16,139 nucleotides of DNA from Burkholderiales bacterium (GTDB lineage Bacteria; Pseudomonadota; Gammaproteobacteria; Burkholderiales; Usitatibacteraceae): contig JANXWW010000170.1 of assembly GCA_025350945.1 (NCBI GenBank), forward strand, positions 1-16,139, in the 5' to 3' direction. The first letter of the stretch is position 1. Each line of letters starts with the position of its first letter. Below are positions 1-7,324 of the stretch, in pieces. The translations under genes and the position numbers were made by a program. The notes beneath the pieces are model-generated. The model saw nothing but the letters and a program-made list of their open reading frames with translations, did no database searches and had not been told where the DNA came from.

Positions 1-46
1 GTGTTTTCATAGGCTCACGTTGAGCGTCAGATTCGCGTGGCAGCCA

Positions 47-1618
47 TCAAAGTGAATCCAGATTTTTCAGCGTGATCGCCGCTTGCCCGCGAATCGCCGC
101 GCGCTCGTCATCAGTCATGCGCGTGATATTGCGCACCATCAGCGAGGTGCGTGGATTTCCGGCTAGCGATTTCTCGTGCTTGTCGAGAAAGTTCCAGTAC
201 AGCGTCGTAAATGGGCACGCGGTTGCACCGGTTTTAACGTCTGGCTTGTAGCGACAGCCGGTGCAATAATTGCTCATCCGCTTGATGTACGCACCACTCG
301 CGATGTAGGGCTTCGACGTAAATCGTCCGCCGTTGGCATACAGCGCCATGCCCGCGACATTCGGCAGCTCCACCCAATCCACCGCATCGATATAGACCGC
401 CAAATACCAGTCTTCCATTTCCTGCGGTTTGGTTTCCGCAAGCAAACCAAAAATACCCGTGACCATGAGCCGCTGAATATGGTGCGCGTAGCCGTATTCG
501 AGCGTCTGGCTGATCGACTGTTTCATGCAGTTCATTTGCGTATCAGCCGTCCAATACCACGCTGGTAATTTGCGCGCATGTTTGAAATGATTGGCCTCGC
601 GCATGCCGGGCATATCGAGCCAGTAAGTGCCGCGAATAAATTCGCGCCAGCCCAGAATTTGTCGCACAAATCCTTCCACACTTTCAATTGAGGCTTGGCC
701 TTTTTTGAGCGCCTGCACCGCCGCCGCGATGACTTCGCGTGGGTTCAATAATTTGACGTTCAGTGCGGCTGAAATCAGGCTGTGGAAAAGATAAGGCTCG
801 TTTACCCACATCGCATCCTGATAATCACCAAACTTGCCAAGACGCCCGTGGATAAAGGCTTTCAGGGCAATCAGTGCGTCCTCGCGCGTCACTGCCCAGG
901 CAAATTTTTCCATGCTGCCGGGGTGACCGGAGAAATTTTTCCCGATGTCGCTGAATACCTCACGGGTAATTTTATCGGGTGCGAAAGTGGGCGCGGCAGG
1001 CACGTCGCCCGGCCCCGCTTTACCAAACGCGCCACGATTTTCCGAATCAAAATTCCAGCGTCCGCCGAGCGGCTCATCACCCTCCATCATGACCGCGTGA
1101 CGTTTACGCATCATGCGATAAAAAAATTCCATCCGCAGCTGCTTGTAGCTTTTTGACCACTCCACGAATTCGCGCCGCGATAACAAAAAATGGCTGTCTT
1201 CACGAATCGCCAGTTCGAGTTTTTTTGCCGTACAGAAAGCGCGCAATGATTGCTCAACCCGATAATCGCCCGGCTCCACCATCACAATTTTTTTCGGTTG
1301 ATGGCGCGTAATGGCATCATCCAATGCGGCGACGAGATTCGGAAATTTGTGTGTGCCTAGCTGGGCATAGTCAACATCAAAACCTCTGCCGCGCAAATGA
1401 ACCGCGAAATGACGCATCGCCGAAAGAAAGTACGCGGTGCGTGGTTTGCTGCTCCAGACGTGCGTCGATTCTTCTGCAACTTCGGCCATGAAAATCATGT
1501 CTTGTTGAGGATCAAAATCTGCAACTGCTGCACTTTCTGCATCCAGCTGATCGCCTAGGATGAAAATCAGGTTGCGAGTTTTTTTGATGGTCAGTGCGTT
1601 TTTAATTTTCGTTGCCAT
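47..1618 (-). CDS. Iron-sulfur cryptochrome/photolyase family protein (FeS-BCP, likely (6-4) photolyase)
   Basis: A 523-residue flavoprotein of the prokaryotic cryptochrome/photolyase group (FeS-BCP) that carries a [4Fe-4S] cluster; characterised members repair (6-4) photoproducts with blue light. Seen: an N-terminal Rossmann-like part opening with FILGDQLD (residues 19-26), the photolyase-related domain, and a helical C-terminal FAD-binding half. Four cysteines, C364, C452, C455 and C468, are spaced 88, 3 and 13 residues apart, which agrees with the cluster ligands of Agrobacterium PhrB as I recall them. The pair H379-H380 in YGYAHH falls where PhrB has its catalytic histidine. The length is normal for the family. 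The ATG start has a GAGAG-like ribosome site about ten bases upstream. The gene lies 29 bases downstream of the DUF2256 gene on the same strand, so the two probably form an operon. Family assignment is firm; lesion specificity and antenna chromophore are inferred. Confidence 0.93.
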   Translation of the reverse strand: MATKIKNALTIKKTRNLIFILGDQLDAESAAVADFDPQQDMIFMAEVAEESTHVWSSKPRTAYFLSAMRHFAVHLRGRGFDVDYAQLGTHKFPNLVAALDDAITRHQPKKIVMVEPGDYRVEQSLRAFCTAKKLELAIREDSHFLLSRREFVEWSKSYKQLRMEFFYRMMRKRHAVMMEGDEPLGGRWNFDSENRGAFGKAGPGDVPAAPTFAPDKITREVFSDIGKNFSGHPGSMEKFAWAVTREDALIALKAFIHGRLGKFGDYQDAMWVNEPYLFHSLISAALNVKLLNPREVIAAAVQALKKGQASIESVEGFVRQILGWREFIRGTYWLDMPGMREANHFKHARKLPAWYWTADTQMNCMKQSISQTLEYGYAHHIQRLMVTGIFGLLAETKPQEMEDWYLAVYIDAVDWVELPNVAGMALYANGGRFTSKPYIASGAYIKRMSNYCTGCRYKPDVKTGATACPFTTLYWNFLDKHEKSLAGNPRTSLMVRNITRMTDDERAAIRGQAAITLKNLDSL

Positions 1619-1647
1619 GGATGTTGTGCTCTCGTGAAATGTGTAGG

Positions 1648-1836
1648 TTAATTTTGTTGTTTCGCGTTTGCTCGGCAGCGATCAGAACAGTACTTCACGT
1701 CATCCCAATTTTTTGCCCATTTTTTGCGCCAGGTCATCGGGCGGGCGCATGTCTGGCAGGGCTTTTGCGGTAGGAACGATTTATTGCCGGCAAAAGATGA
1801 TGAATTTTGAGAAGAAGATTTTGTTTTTTTTGCCAT
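1648..1836 (-). CDS. DUF2256 small zinc-ribbon protein
   Basis: A 62-residue basic protein of the DUF2256 family, whose function is not established. Seen: a lysine/serine-rich N-terminus, then CQTC (C27, C30), the family signature around RPMTWRKKW (residues 32-40), and CSDRC (C50, C54). The two cysteine pairs should form a single zinc site. The stop lies 29 bases before the photolyase start on the same strand. Members of this family often sit beside FeS-type photolyase or cryptochrome genes, so a role with that enzyme is plausible but inferred from position. No clear Shine-Dalgarno sequence is seen ahead of the ATG. The gene diverges from the glutathione peroxidase gene across 57 bases that must hold both start regions. 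Confidence 0.88.
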   Translation of the reverse strand: MAKKTKSSSQNSSSFAGNKSFLPQKPCQTCARPMTWRKKWAKNWDDVKYCSDRCRANAKQQN

Positions 1837-1893
1837 GGTTTTGCTTGATTGGATTACACTTCAATGATGCATTTTTAAGAGGATTTACTGACA

Positions 1894-2496
1894 ATGAAAA
1901 ATTTCTGTTTTCCGCAACATTCGCTTCGCCTCTTCGCAACGATGTGCATAGCTTTGACGCTGTTTGTCGGTTTAGTTGCGTCGGCTGTCGCCGCGTCTGT
2001 GTCCGTGCCCACAATCTGCCCGTCGCTACTGAATCAAAAGTTCACTTCCTTGCAGGGCAAGCCGCAGGATTTTTGTAACTATAGTGGTAAGGTGGTGGTG
2101 GTCGTCAATACCGCCAGCTACTGCGGATTTACTGAGCAATACAAGGGGCTGCAGACGGTTTATGACAAGTACAAAGACAAAGGCCTGGTGGTGGTGGGTT
2201 TTCCGGCCAACGATTTCGGCAAACAAGAACCCGGATCGAACGCTGAAGTCGCAGACTTTTGCGAGCGCACATACAAAGTGAAATTTCCGATGGTGGAAAA
2301 AACCTCGGTTTTGCAAGGACAGGCGAATCCGCTGCATGAGGCTTTATTTAGAGTAACGGGTGAACGGCCAAAATGGAACTTTCATAAATATCTTATTGCT
2401 CGCGACGGGCGTGCAGTACAGAGCTTCAACAGCAACGTAGCGCCTGAGTCGCCTGAATTTGTGGCACAAATAGAAAAGCTCTTGGCCGAGAAATAA
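1894..2496 (+). CDS. Exported glutathione peroxidase (cysteine type)
   Basis: A 200-residue peroxidase of the glutathione peroxidase family that reduces hydroperoxides through a cysteine instead of selenocysteine. Seen: a signal peptide (residues 1 to about 34, basic start, hydrophobic core, ending SAVAA), so it likely acts in the periplasm. The peroxidatic C77 sits in ASYCGFT, Q111 and E112 in FGKQEPG, and W161 and N162 in WNFHKYL; these match the catalytic Cys-Gln-Trp-Asn set. C123 in ADFCERTY occupies the place of the resolving cysteine of thioredoxin-dependent members. C41 and C61 are additional cysteines in the mature N-terminal part. AAGAGG at 1877-1882 is a likely ribosome site, eleven bases before the ATG. 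The usual Cys of the FPCNQF motif is Ala here (FPANDF). The reductant, thioredoxin-like or glutathione, cannot be told from sequence. Confidence 0.93.
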   Translation: MKNFCFPQHSLRLFATMCIALTLFVGLVASAVAASVSVPTICPSLLNQKFTSLQGKPQDFCNYSGKVVVVVNTASYCGFTEQYKGLQTVYDKYKDKGLVVVGFPANDFGKQEPGSNAEVADFCERTYKVKFPMVEKTSVLQGQANPLHEALFRVTGERPKWNFHKYLIARDGRAVQSFNSNVAPESPEFVAQIEKLLAEK

Positions 2497-2511
2497 GTTA
2501 AACTTTACAAT
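2482..2511 (+). promoter_or_regulatory. Candidate sigma-70 promoter for pilB
   Basis: TTGGCC (2482-2487) and TACAAT (2506-2511) are separated by 18 bases and match the -35 and -10 consensus at 4/6 and 5/6. The pair overlaps the 3' end of the glutathione peroxidase gene and would give a leader of about 50 bases before pilB. No sigma-54 type GG-N10-GC element was seen. This is consensus matching only. Confidence 0.33.
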
Positions 2512-2568
2512 ACCTTACCGCAAGTGCATGATGTAATTTCTCAGATTCTCTGGAAAACGTAAAAGCCC

Positions 2569-4290
2569 ATGGCCGCTGCTGTCGCAACCACCTTTAGCCC
2601 ATTAGGACGCGCGCTCGTTCAGCAGGGCAAGCTCGTCCAGGCGGATGCGAACGCGATCCAGGCGGAGTCGAAGAAAAGCGGCATTACTTTCATTGAACAG
2701 CTTGCGGCATCAAAAAAGATTTCGTCCAAAGAAATCGCGCTTTTTGCCGCGCAGACGTTTGGTTTTCCGCTGGTGGATTTGGGGGCAATTGACCCTGAGC
2801 AATTGCCCACCGCGTTAATTGATCCCAAGCTAGTCGCGACCAAGCGCGCGTTACCGTTGCAAAAGCGCGGCAACCGTTTATTTGTGGCCATTTCAGATCC
2901 CACCAATGAGCAGGTGCTGACCGATCTGAAGTTTGCAACCGGCATGACGGTGGAACCCATCGTGGTTGATGAGGACCGTCTGGCCGCCTTGCTTAAGAAA
3001 TTTGGCGAATCAGGTGCCAAAGCGCTCGACCAGCTGATGGGCGACGATATTGATCTACAGAATATAGATCTCGGCGACGGTGCCGCTGAAGATGCTCAAG
3101 GCAGCACTTCCGCTGAAGAGGTGGATGACGCACCCGTCGTAAAGTATGTACAAAAAGTGTTGATTGATGCAATTAACAGCGGCGCATCAGACATTCATTT
3201 TGAACCTTACGAAAAATTCTATCGAATTCGCTATCGGCAAGATGGCATTTTGTACGATGTAGCGCAGCCGCCCTTGGCGATCAAAGAAAAAATCGCCTCG
3301 CGTATCAAGGTGGTGTCCAAGCTCGATATTTCGGAAAAACGTGTACCGCAAGACGGACGCATGAAGCTGCGTTTATCGGCCACACGCGCGATCGATTTTC
3401 GTGTGTCAACATTGCCGACGTTGTTTGGCGAAAAGATTTGTATGCGTATTCTGGACCCGTCAAGTGCGACGCTGGGTATTGATGCGCTCGGCTATGATCC
3501 GGATCAAAAAGAATTACTGATGGATGCGATTCAGCGTCCGTACGGGATGGTGCTGGTGACGGGGCCAACCGGCTCGGGTAAAACGGTTTCGCTCTATACC
3601 TGCCTCAATATTTTGAACAAGCCGGGCATCAATATTTCGACTGCTGAAGATCCGGCCGAGATTAACTTGCCTGGCATCAATCAGGTCAATGTGAACGACA
3701 AGGCGGGTCTCACTTTCTCGGTCGCGCTGAAAGCATTTTTGCGGCAAGACCCGGACATTATTATGGTCGGTGAGATTCGTGACCTGGAAACGGGCGAGAT
3801 ATCGATCAAGGCCGCGCAAACGGGTCACATGGTGATGTCCACATTGCACACCAATGATGCGCCGACCACGCTGACACGCTTGATGAACATGGGCATCGCG
3901 CCGTTTAATATTGCGACCAGCGTGATTTTGATTACGGCCCAGCGGCTGGCGCGTAAATTGTGTTCGTGCAAACGTCCTGTCGATATTCCCAAAGAAGCTC
4001 TATTGCGCGCCGGTTTTCAGGAAGAAGAGCTGGATGGCACATGGCAACCTTTTGGCCCAGTGGGTTGCGAAATCTGTAAAGACACGGGCTACAAGGGTCG
4101 TGCAGGCATTTACCAAGTCATGCCAGTATCAGATGAAATGCAGCGCATTATTATGAAAAATGGCACCTCAATTGATATTGCCGATCAGGCGCGGCGTGAA
4201 GGCGTTTCGGACTTGCGTGAATCTGGTTTGAGAAAAGTGAAGTCGGGAATTACCTCGCTGGCTGAGGTCGAATCTGTGACAAATGAATAA
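2569..4290 (+). CDS. pilB: Type IV pilus assembly ATPase PilB
   Basis: The cytoplasmic hexameric ATPase that drives pilus extension by rotating the inner-membrane platform PilC. Length of 573 residues is normal. Seen: an MshEN/T2SSE N-terminal domain (about 10-145), a linker rich in acidic residues (about 157-188), and the GspE-type ATPase domain. The Walker A is GPTGSGKT (332-339), the Asp box begins EDPAE (360), the Walker B region is DPDIIMVGEIRD (394-405), and the His box is AQTGHMVMSTLHTND (416-430). Cysteines C465, C467, C500 and C503 form the zinc site, as CxC plus CxxC. The C-terminal GRAGIYQVMP is a family mark and separates it from the retraction ATPase PilT. The ATG has only a weak ribosome site. 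pilC follows after 79 bases, then pilD, so this is the usual pilBCD assembly group. Confidence 0.97.
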   Translation: MAAAVATTFSPLGRALVQQGKLVQADANAIQAESKKSGITFIEQLAASKKISSKEIALFAAQTFGFPLVDLGAIDPEQLPTALIDPKLVATKRALPLQKRGNRLFVAISDPTNEQVLTDLKFATGMTVEPIVVDEDRLAALLKKFGESGAKALDQLMGDDIDLQNIDLGDGAAEDAQGSTSAEEVDDAPVVKYVQKVLIDAINSGASDIHFEPYEKFYRIRYRQDGILYDVAQPPLAIKEKIASRIKVVSKLDISEKRVPQDGRMKLRLSATRAIDFRVSTLPTLFGEKICMRILDPSSATLGIDALGYDPDQKELLMDAIQRPYGMVLVTGPTGSGKTVSLYTCLNILNKPGINISTAEDPAEINLPGINQVNVNDKAGLTFSVALKAFLRQDPDIIMVGEIRDLETGEISIKAAQTGHMVMSTLHTNDAPTTLTRLMNMGIAPFNIATSVILITAQRLARKLCSCKRPVDIPKEALLRAGFQEEELDGTWQPFGPVGCEICKDTGYKGRAGIYQVMPVSDEMQRIIMKNGTSIDIADQARREGVSDLRESGLRKVKSGITSLAEVESVTNE

Positions 4291-4356
4291 TTTTTCATCG
4301 GTTATTTGATCCGCAGCTTGCCGTATTTACGATACATTAGGTTGTAGATTTTGAAT

Positions 4357-4363
4357 AAAGGAG
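4357..4363 (+). promoter_or_regulatory. Strong ribosome binding site of pilC
   Basis: AAAGGAG lies six bases before the ATG at 4370. It is the best Shine-Dalgarno sequence in the pilus region and fixes the pilC start. pilB and pilD have weak sites by comparison, which would allow PilC to be translated at a different level. Confidence 0.75.
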
Positions 4364-4369
4364 TGGCCC

Positions 4370-5605
4370 ATGGCTACCGCAACAGCGCCCGCTAGGGAAG
4401 CAAAAGATGTCAAGGTCTACACCTTCTACTGGGAAGGTAAAGACAAAACCGGCAAGATCGTCAAAGGCGAGATGCGCGCCTCTGGTGAAGCCATCGTTAA
4501 CTCAACCTTGCGCCGACAGGGCATACAAAATCTCAAGGTCAAAAAAGTTGCTGGCCGCCGCGGCAAGAGAATTACGTCGCAGGACATTACTTTTTTTACC
4601 CGCCAATTAGCGACCATGATGAAGGCCGGTGTGCCACTGCTGCAGGCATTCGATATTGTGGCCAAGGGTCATAGCAACCCGTCGGTCACGAAGTTGCTGA
4701 TCGACATCAAATCAGAGGTGGAAACGGGTAGCAGTCTCGCCCAATCATTCCGCAAATATCCGCTGTATTTTGATTCGCTTTATTGCAATCTGGTTGGTGC
4801 AGGCGAGCAGGCAGGTATTTTGGATACCTTGCTGGATCGACTCGCCACGTACCAGGAAAAAATTCTTGCGATTAAAGGCAAGATCAAAAAAGCTTTGTTC
4901 TACCCGGTATCGATTATTGTGGTCGCGTTTATTGTGGTGGCGATCATCATGATTTTCGTGATCCCGCAATTTAAATCCTTGTTCGATGGCTTCGGTGCCG
5001 CACTACCTGCGCCAACGCTGTTCGTGATGCAGATATCCAATATTTTTACCTCTTACTGGTATATTATTTTTGGTGGGCTTTTTGGCGGATTTTGGCTGTT
5101 CTTCAACAGCTTGAAGCGCAGTGAAAAAATGCAGTTCGCGATGGATCGTCTCTCGCTGAAAATTCCCGTGGTTGGCGATGTATTGCAAAAAGCCACTATT
5201 GCGCGCTGGACGCGCACGCTCTCGACCATGTTTGCAGCAGGTGTGCCGCTAGTTGAAGCGCTGGATTCAGTGGCCGGTGCAGCAGGCAATCGTGTTTACT
5301 ACAACGCGACTAAGCGTATCCAGTCCGATGTAAGCACGGGTACCAGCTTGACGGTGTCGATGCAGAATAGTGCCGTGTTCCCCAACATGGTGCTGCAAAT
5401 GTGCGCGATTGGTGAGGAGTCCGGTGCGCTCGACAGCATGCTCGGCAAAGTCGCCGATTTTTACGAACGCGAAGTTGATGACGCCGTGGATGCGATGGCG
5501 AGCTTGATGGAGCCAATGATTATGGTGGTGCTGGGTGGCTTGATCGGTGGCCTGGTGATTGCCATGTATTTGCCGATATTTAAAATGGGCCAAGTGGTCG
5601 GTTAA
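4370..5605 (+). CDS. pilC: Type IV pilus inner-membrane platform protein PilC
   Basis: The GspF-family integral membrane protein that couples the PilB and PilT motors to pilin assembly and disassembly. The 411-residue length is typical. Seen: a short cytoplasmic N-terminus with the pattern YTFYWEGKDKTGK (17-29), two tandem GspF repeats (about 72-195 and 275-397), each beginning with an FTRQLATMMKAGVPLL-like helix (75-91) or its second copy WTRTLSTMFAAGVPLVEAL (280-298), and membrane helices near 176-199, 228-247 and 382-404. The second repeat holds GEESGALDSML (348-358), matching GEQAGILDTLL (145-155) in the first. The start is fixed by the strong ribosome site at 4357-4363. It sits between pilB and pilD. 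Confidence 0.97.
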   Translation: MATATAPAREAKDVKVYTFYWEGKDKTGKIVKGEMRASGEAIVNSTLRRQGIQNLKVKKVAGRRGKRITSQDITFFTRQLATMMKAGVPLLQAFDIVAKGHSNPSVTKLLIDIKSEVETGSSLAQSFRKYPLYFDSLYCNLVGAGEQAGILDTLLDRLATYQEKILAIKGKIKKALFYPVSIIVVAFIVVAIIMIFVIPQFKSLFDGFGAALPAPTLFVMQISNIFTSYWYIIFGGLFGGFWLFFNSLKRSEKMQFAMDRLSLKIPVVGDVLQKATIARWTRTLSTMFAAGVPLVEALDSVAGAAGNRVYYNATKRIQSDVSTGTSLTVSMQNSAVFPNMVLQMCAIGEESGALDSMLGKVADFYEREVDDAVDAMASLMEPMIMVVLGGLIGGLVIAMYLPIFKMGQVVG

Positions 5606-5620
5606 TTTGGCGGCAATTTT

Positions 5621-5664
5621 GCGGCGCGGGCATGGGCAAACGTGAAGCCCCCGCCCAGCGCTGC
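5621..5664 (+). repeat. GC-rich imperfect hairpin between pilC and pilD
   Basis: Bases 5621-5637 pair with 5647-5664 around the nine-base loop 5638-5646. The stem has three segments: 5621-5627 with 558-64 of the same hundred (seven pairs, one of them G-T), 5628-5631 with 5653-5656, and 5634-5637 with 5647-5650. These give 15 pairs, interrupted by one bulged A (5657) and a two-by-two internal loop. No T-run follows, so it is not a standard intrinsic terminator. It occupies half of the 89-base pilC-pilD gap and could stabilise the pilBC transcript 3' end or dampen pilD expression. Confidence 0.6.
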
Positions 5665-5694
5665 ATAAACCCTCGCGAGCAGAAAAATTAATAA

Positions 5695-6579
5695 ATGGAG
5701 TTACTTGACGCCTTCCGCGAATTTCCTTTGTTTTTCATTGGCACGGCAACTGTTTTCGGATTAATGGTTGGCAGTTTTCTCAACGTGGTTATTCATCGGC
5801 TGCCCAAAATGATGGAGGCCGACTGGCGCGCACAGTGCCTTGAGTTTTTGCACCCTGACCAGGTTGCCACAGAGAGCGTAGCGGAAAAACCGCGCTATAA
5901 CTTGGTGGTGCCGCGCTCCGGATGTCCTTCATGTGGACACAAAATTACGGCGGTTGAAAACATACCTGTGCTCAGCTACTTGGCCTTGAGGGGAAAATGC
6001 TCCAAATGCCGCGCGCCTATTGGAGTTCGCTATCCATTAGTTGAATTGCTGACCGGTGTATTAACTGGTTTTTTAGCGTGGCATTTTGGTGTTTCGTGGC
6101 AGGCGTTCTTTGCGATTATTTATCTTTGGTCGCTGATTACGCTTACTTTTATCGACGCAGACACCACCTTGCTACCGGATGATATTACCCTGCCGATGTT
6201 ATGGCTGGGCCTGTTGGTGAATGCTGCGGGTGTGTTCACTACGCTTCAGGCTGCTGTTATTGGTGCAGCAACGGGCTATTTAGCGCTCTGGTCGGTTTAC
6301 TGGGCATTTAAATTGATTACCGGCAAGGAGGGCATGGGCTATGGCGACTTCAAGCTCCTTGCGGCGCTTGGCGCGTGGCTGGGCTGGCAAATGCTGCCGC
6401 TGGTGATTTTGCTTTCTGCGCTGGTGGGCACCGTTGTCGGTGTCGCCGGAATCGTGCTGCACGGGAGGGAAAAAGGCGCGAAATTACCGTTCGGTCCCTA
6501 CCTTGCTGCGGCAGGGCTGATTGCCATGGTTTGGGGCGCGCCGTTGAACGCTTGGTATCTCGGTCGCATACCGGGATAG
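5695..6579 (+). CDS. pilD: Prepilin peptidase / N-methyltransferase PilD
   Basis: The inner-membrane aspartyl protease that cleaves the leader from type IV prepilins and methylates the new N-terminus. Length of 294 residues is typical for the full two-domain form. Seen: GSFLNVVIHRLP (26-37) followed by the cytoplasmic zinc loop with CPSC (C77, C80) and CSKC (C102, C105), then multiple membrane helices. The catalytic aspartates lie in FIDADTTLLPDD (152-163; D154/D156) and GMGYGDFK (213-220; D218). A further signature is LPFGPYLA (264-271). The ATG at 5695 has no convincing Shine-Dalgarno and follows an A-rich stretch. coaE begins ten bases after the stop, so pilD and coaE are probably co-transcribed. 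It may also process type II secretion pseudopilins if the organism has that system. Confidence 0.97.
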   Translation: MELLDAFREFPLFFIGTATVFGLMVGSFLNVVIHRLPKMMEADWRAQCLEFLHPDQVATESVAEKPRYNLVVPRSGCPSCGHKITAVENIPVLSYLALRGKCSKCRAPIGVRYPLVELLTGVLTGFLAWHFGVSWQAFFAIIYLWSLITLTFIDADTTLLPDDITLPMLWLGLLVNAAGVFTTLQAAVIGAATGYLALWSVYWAFKLITGKEGMGYGDFKLLAALGAWLGWQMLPLVILLSALVGTVVGVAGIVLHGREKGAKLPFGPYLAAAGLIAMVWGAPLNAWYLGRIPG

Positions 6580-6589
6580 TGGATTGCCC

Positions 6590-7276
6590 GTGAACGCAAG
6601 TGATGCGCTAGGCCACGATAAAGCAAAAATTTTTGTGGTTGGCCTCACCGGTGGAATCGGTTCTGGTAAATCGACAGTGGCCCGCTTGTTTGCGGATCAA
6701 GGTGTGGCCACCATCGATGCTGACCAGATTTCGCGCGAGCTGACCACCACAAAAGGACGCGCGATGCCGATGATTCGCGACACGTTCGGTGAAAACTTCA
6801 CCTCGCCCGACGGTTCGCTCAATCGAGCGACCATGCGCGAACGCGCATTCGCTGACGATACCGTGAAAACAACGCTCGAGGCCATTCTGCATCCGTTGAT
6901 TCGTGAAGAGATTGCGCATCAAATATCTGGCGCAGCGGTGCGCGGCATGCCTTATGTTGTCCTCGAAATACCGCTGTTATTTGAAGCCATGAACTATCGG
7001 CATACACTCTCGCGAACGCTTTCTGTTGATTGTCCTGTGAGCCTGCAAATAGCGCGCGTGCGCCTGCGATCAAAGCTGTCAGATGCAGAAGTCAACGCCA
7101 TTATTGCCGCACAAATACCGCGCGCAATCAGGCTACAGCTGGCTTGCGATGTGATCGAGAATGTTGCCGGCCAGGATGATCTGATCGCACCGGTGACCAT
7201 TCTTCACAAACTTTATTTGTCGTTGGCTGCACGTTTGAAGCAAACAGGGCGCAAAAATTTTGCTGCTAATTTGTAA
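6590..7276 (+). CDS. coaE: Dephospho-CoA kinase CoaE
   Basis: Cytoplasmic P-loop kinase that phosphorylates the ribose 3'-hydroxyl of dephospho-CoA, the last step of coenzyme A synthesis. Seen: the N-terminal LTGGIGSGKST Walker A, IDADQISREL just after it (substrate and Mg region), EIPLLFE in the middle, and the lid/C-terminal pattern LSDAEVNAIIAAQIPRA, followed by ACDVIEN where the family has A-x-DVIxN. The start is uncertain: there is no ATG before the P-loop. I chose GTG at 6590 (228 residues), with TGGA at 6580-6583 as a possible ribosome site; the in-frame TTG at 6584 would add two residues. The position after pilD is widespread in beta- and gammaproteobacteria and appears to be operon packing, not a pilus function. 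Confidence 0.95.
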   Translation: MNASDALGHDKAKIFVVGLTGGIGSGKSTVARLFADQGVATIDADQISRELTTTKGRAMPMIRDTFGENFTSPDGSLNRATMRERAFADDTVKTTLEAILHPLIREEIAHQISGAAVRGMPYVVLEIPLLFEAMNYRHTLSRTLSVDCPVSLQIARVRLRSKLSDAEVNAIIAAQIPRAIRLQLACDVIENVAGQDDLIAPVTILHKLYLSLAARLKQTGRKNFAANL

Positions 7277-7291
7277 ACTGATGCTCAATAG

Positions 7292-7306
7292 TTCACAATT
7301 TGTGAA
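7292..7306. repeat. 15-base palindrome ahead of zapD
   Basis: TTCACA (7292-7297), three bases, then TGTGAA (7301-7306), a perfect 6-base inverted repeat in the 48-base coaE-zapD gap, 18 bases before the GTG start. It is AT-rich, short and not followed by a T-run, so it looks more like a protein-binding dyad than a terminator. No regulator can be named. Confidence 0.45.
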
Positions 7307-7324
7307 TATGTTGAGAAAAACCTA

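Noticed and set aside
1..46. Possible end of another gene before the photolyase stop
   Set aside because: Too short to read; no motif or terminator is visible in these bases.
782..1156. 124-codon plus-strand frame inside the photolyase gene
   Set aside because: Antisense to a gene with clear family motifs; its translation has no recognisable domain and no ribosome site. It is a shadow frame.
1668..2078. 136-codon plus-strand frame spanning the DUF2256 gene and the start of the peroxidase gene
   Set aside because: It covers two genes with strong motifs in other frames, and its own translation matches nothing I recognise.
3505..3600. Possible retraction ATPase PilT instead of PilB
   Set aside because: The gene has the MshEN N-terminal domain, the tetracysteine zinc site and 573 residues, all PilB features; PilT is shorter and lacks them.
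5267..5593. 108-codon minus-strand histidine-rich frame inside pilC
   Set aside because: The His richness comes from reading Met/Val-rich pilC codons backwards; no independent evidence of a gene.
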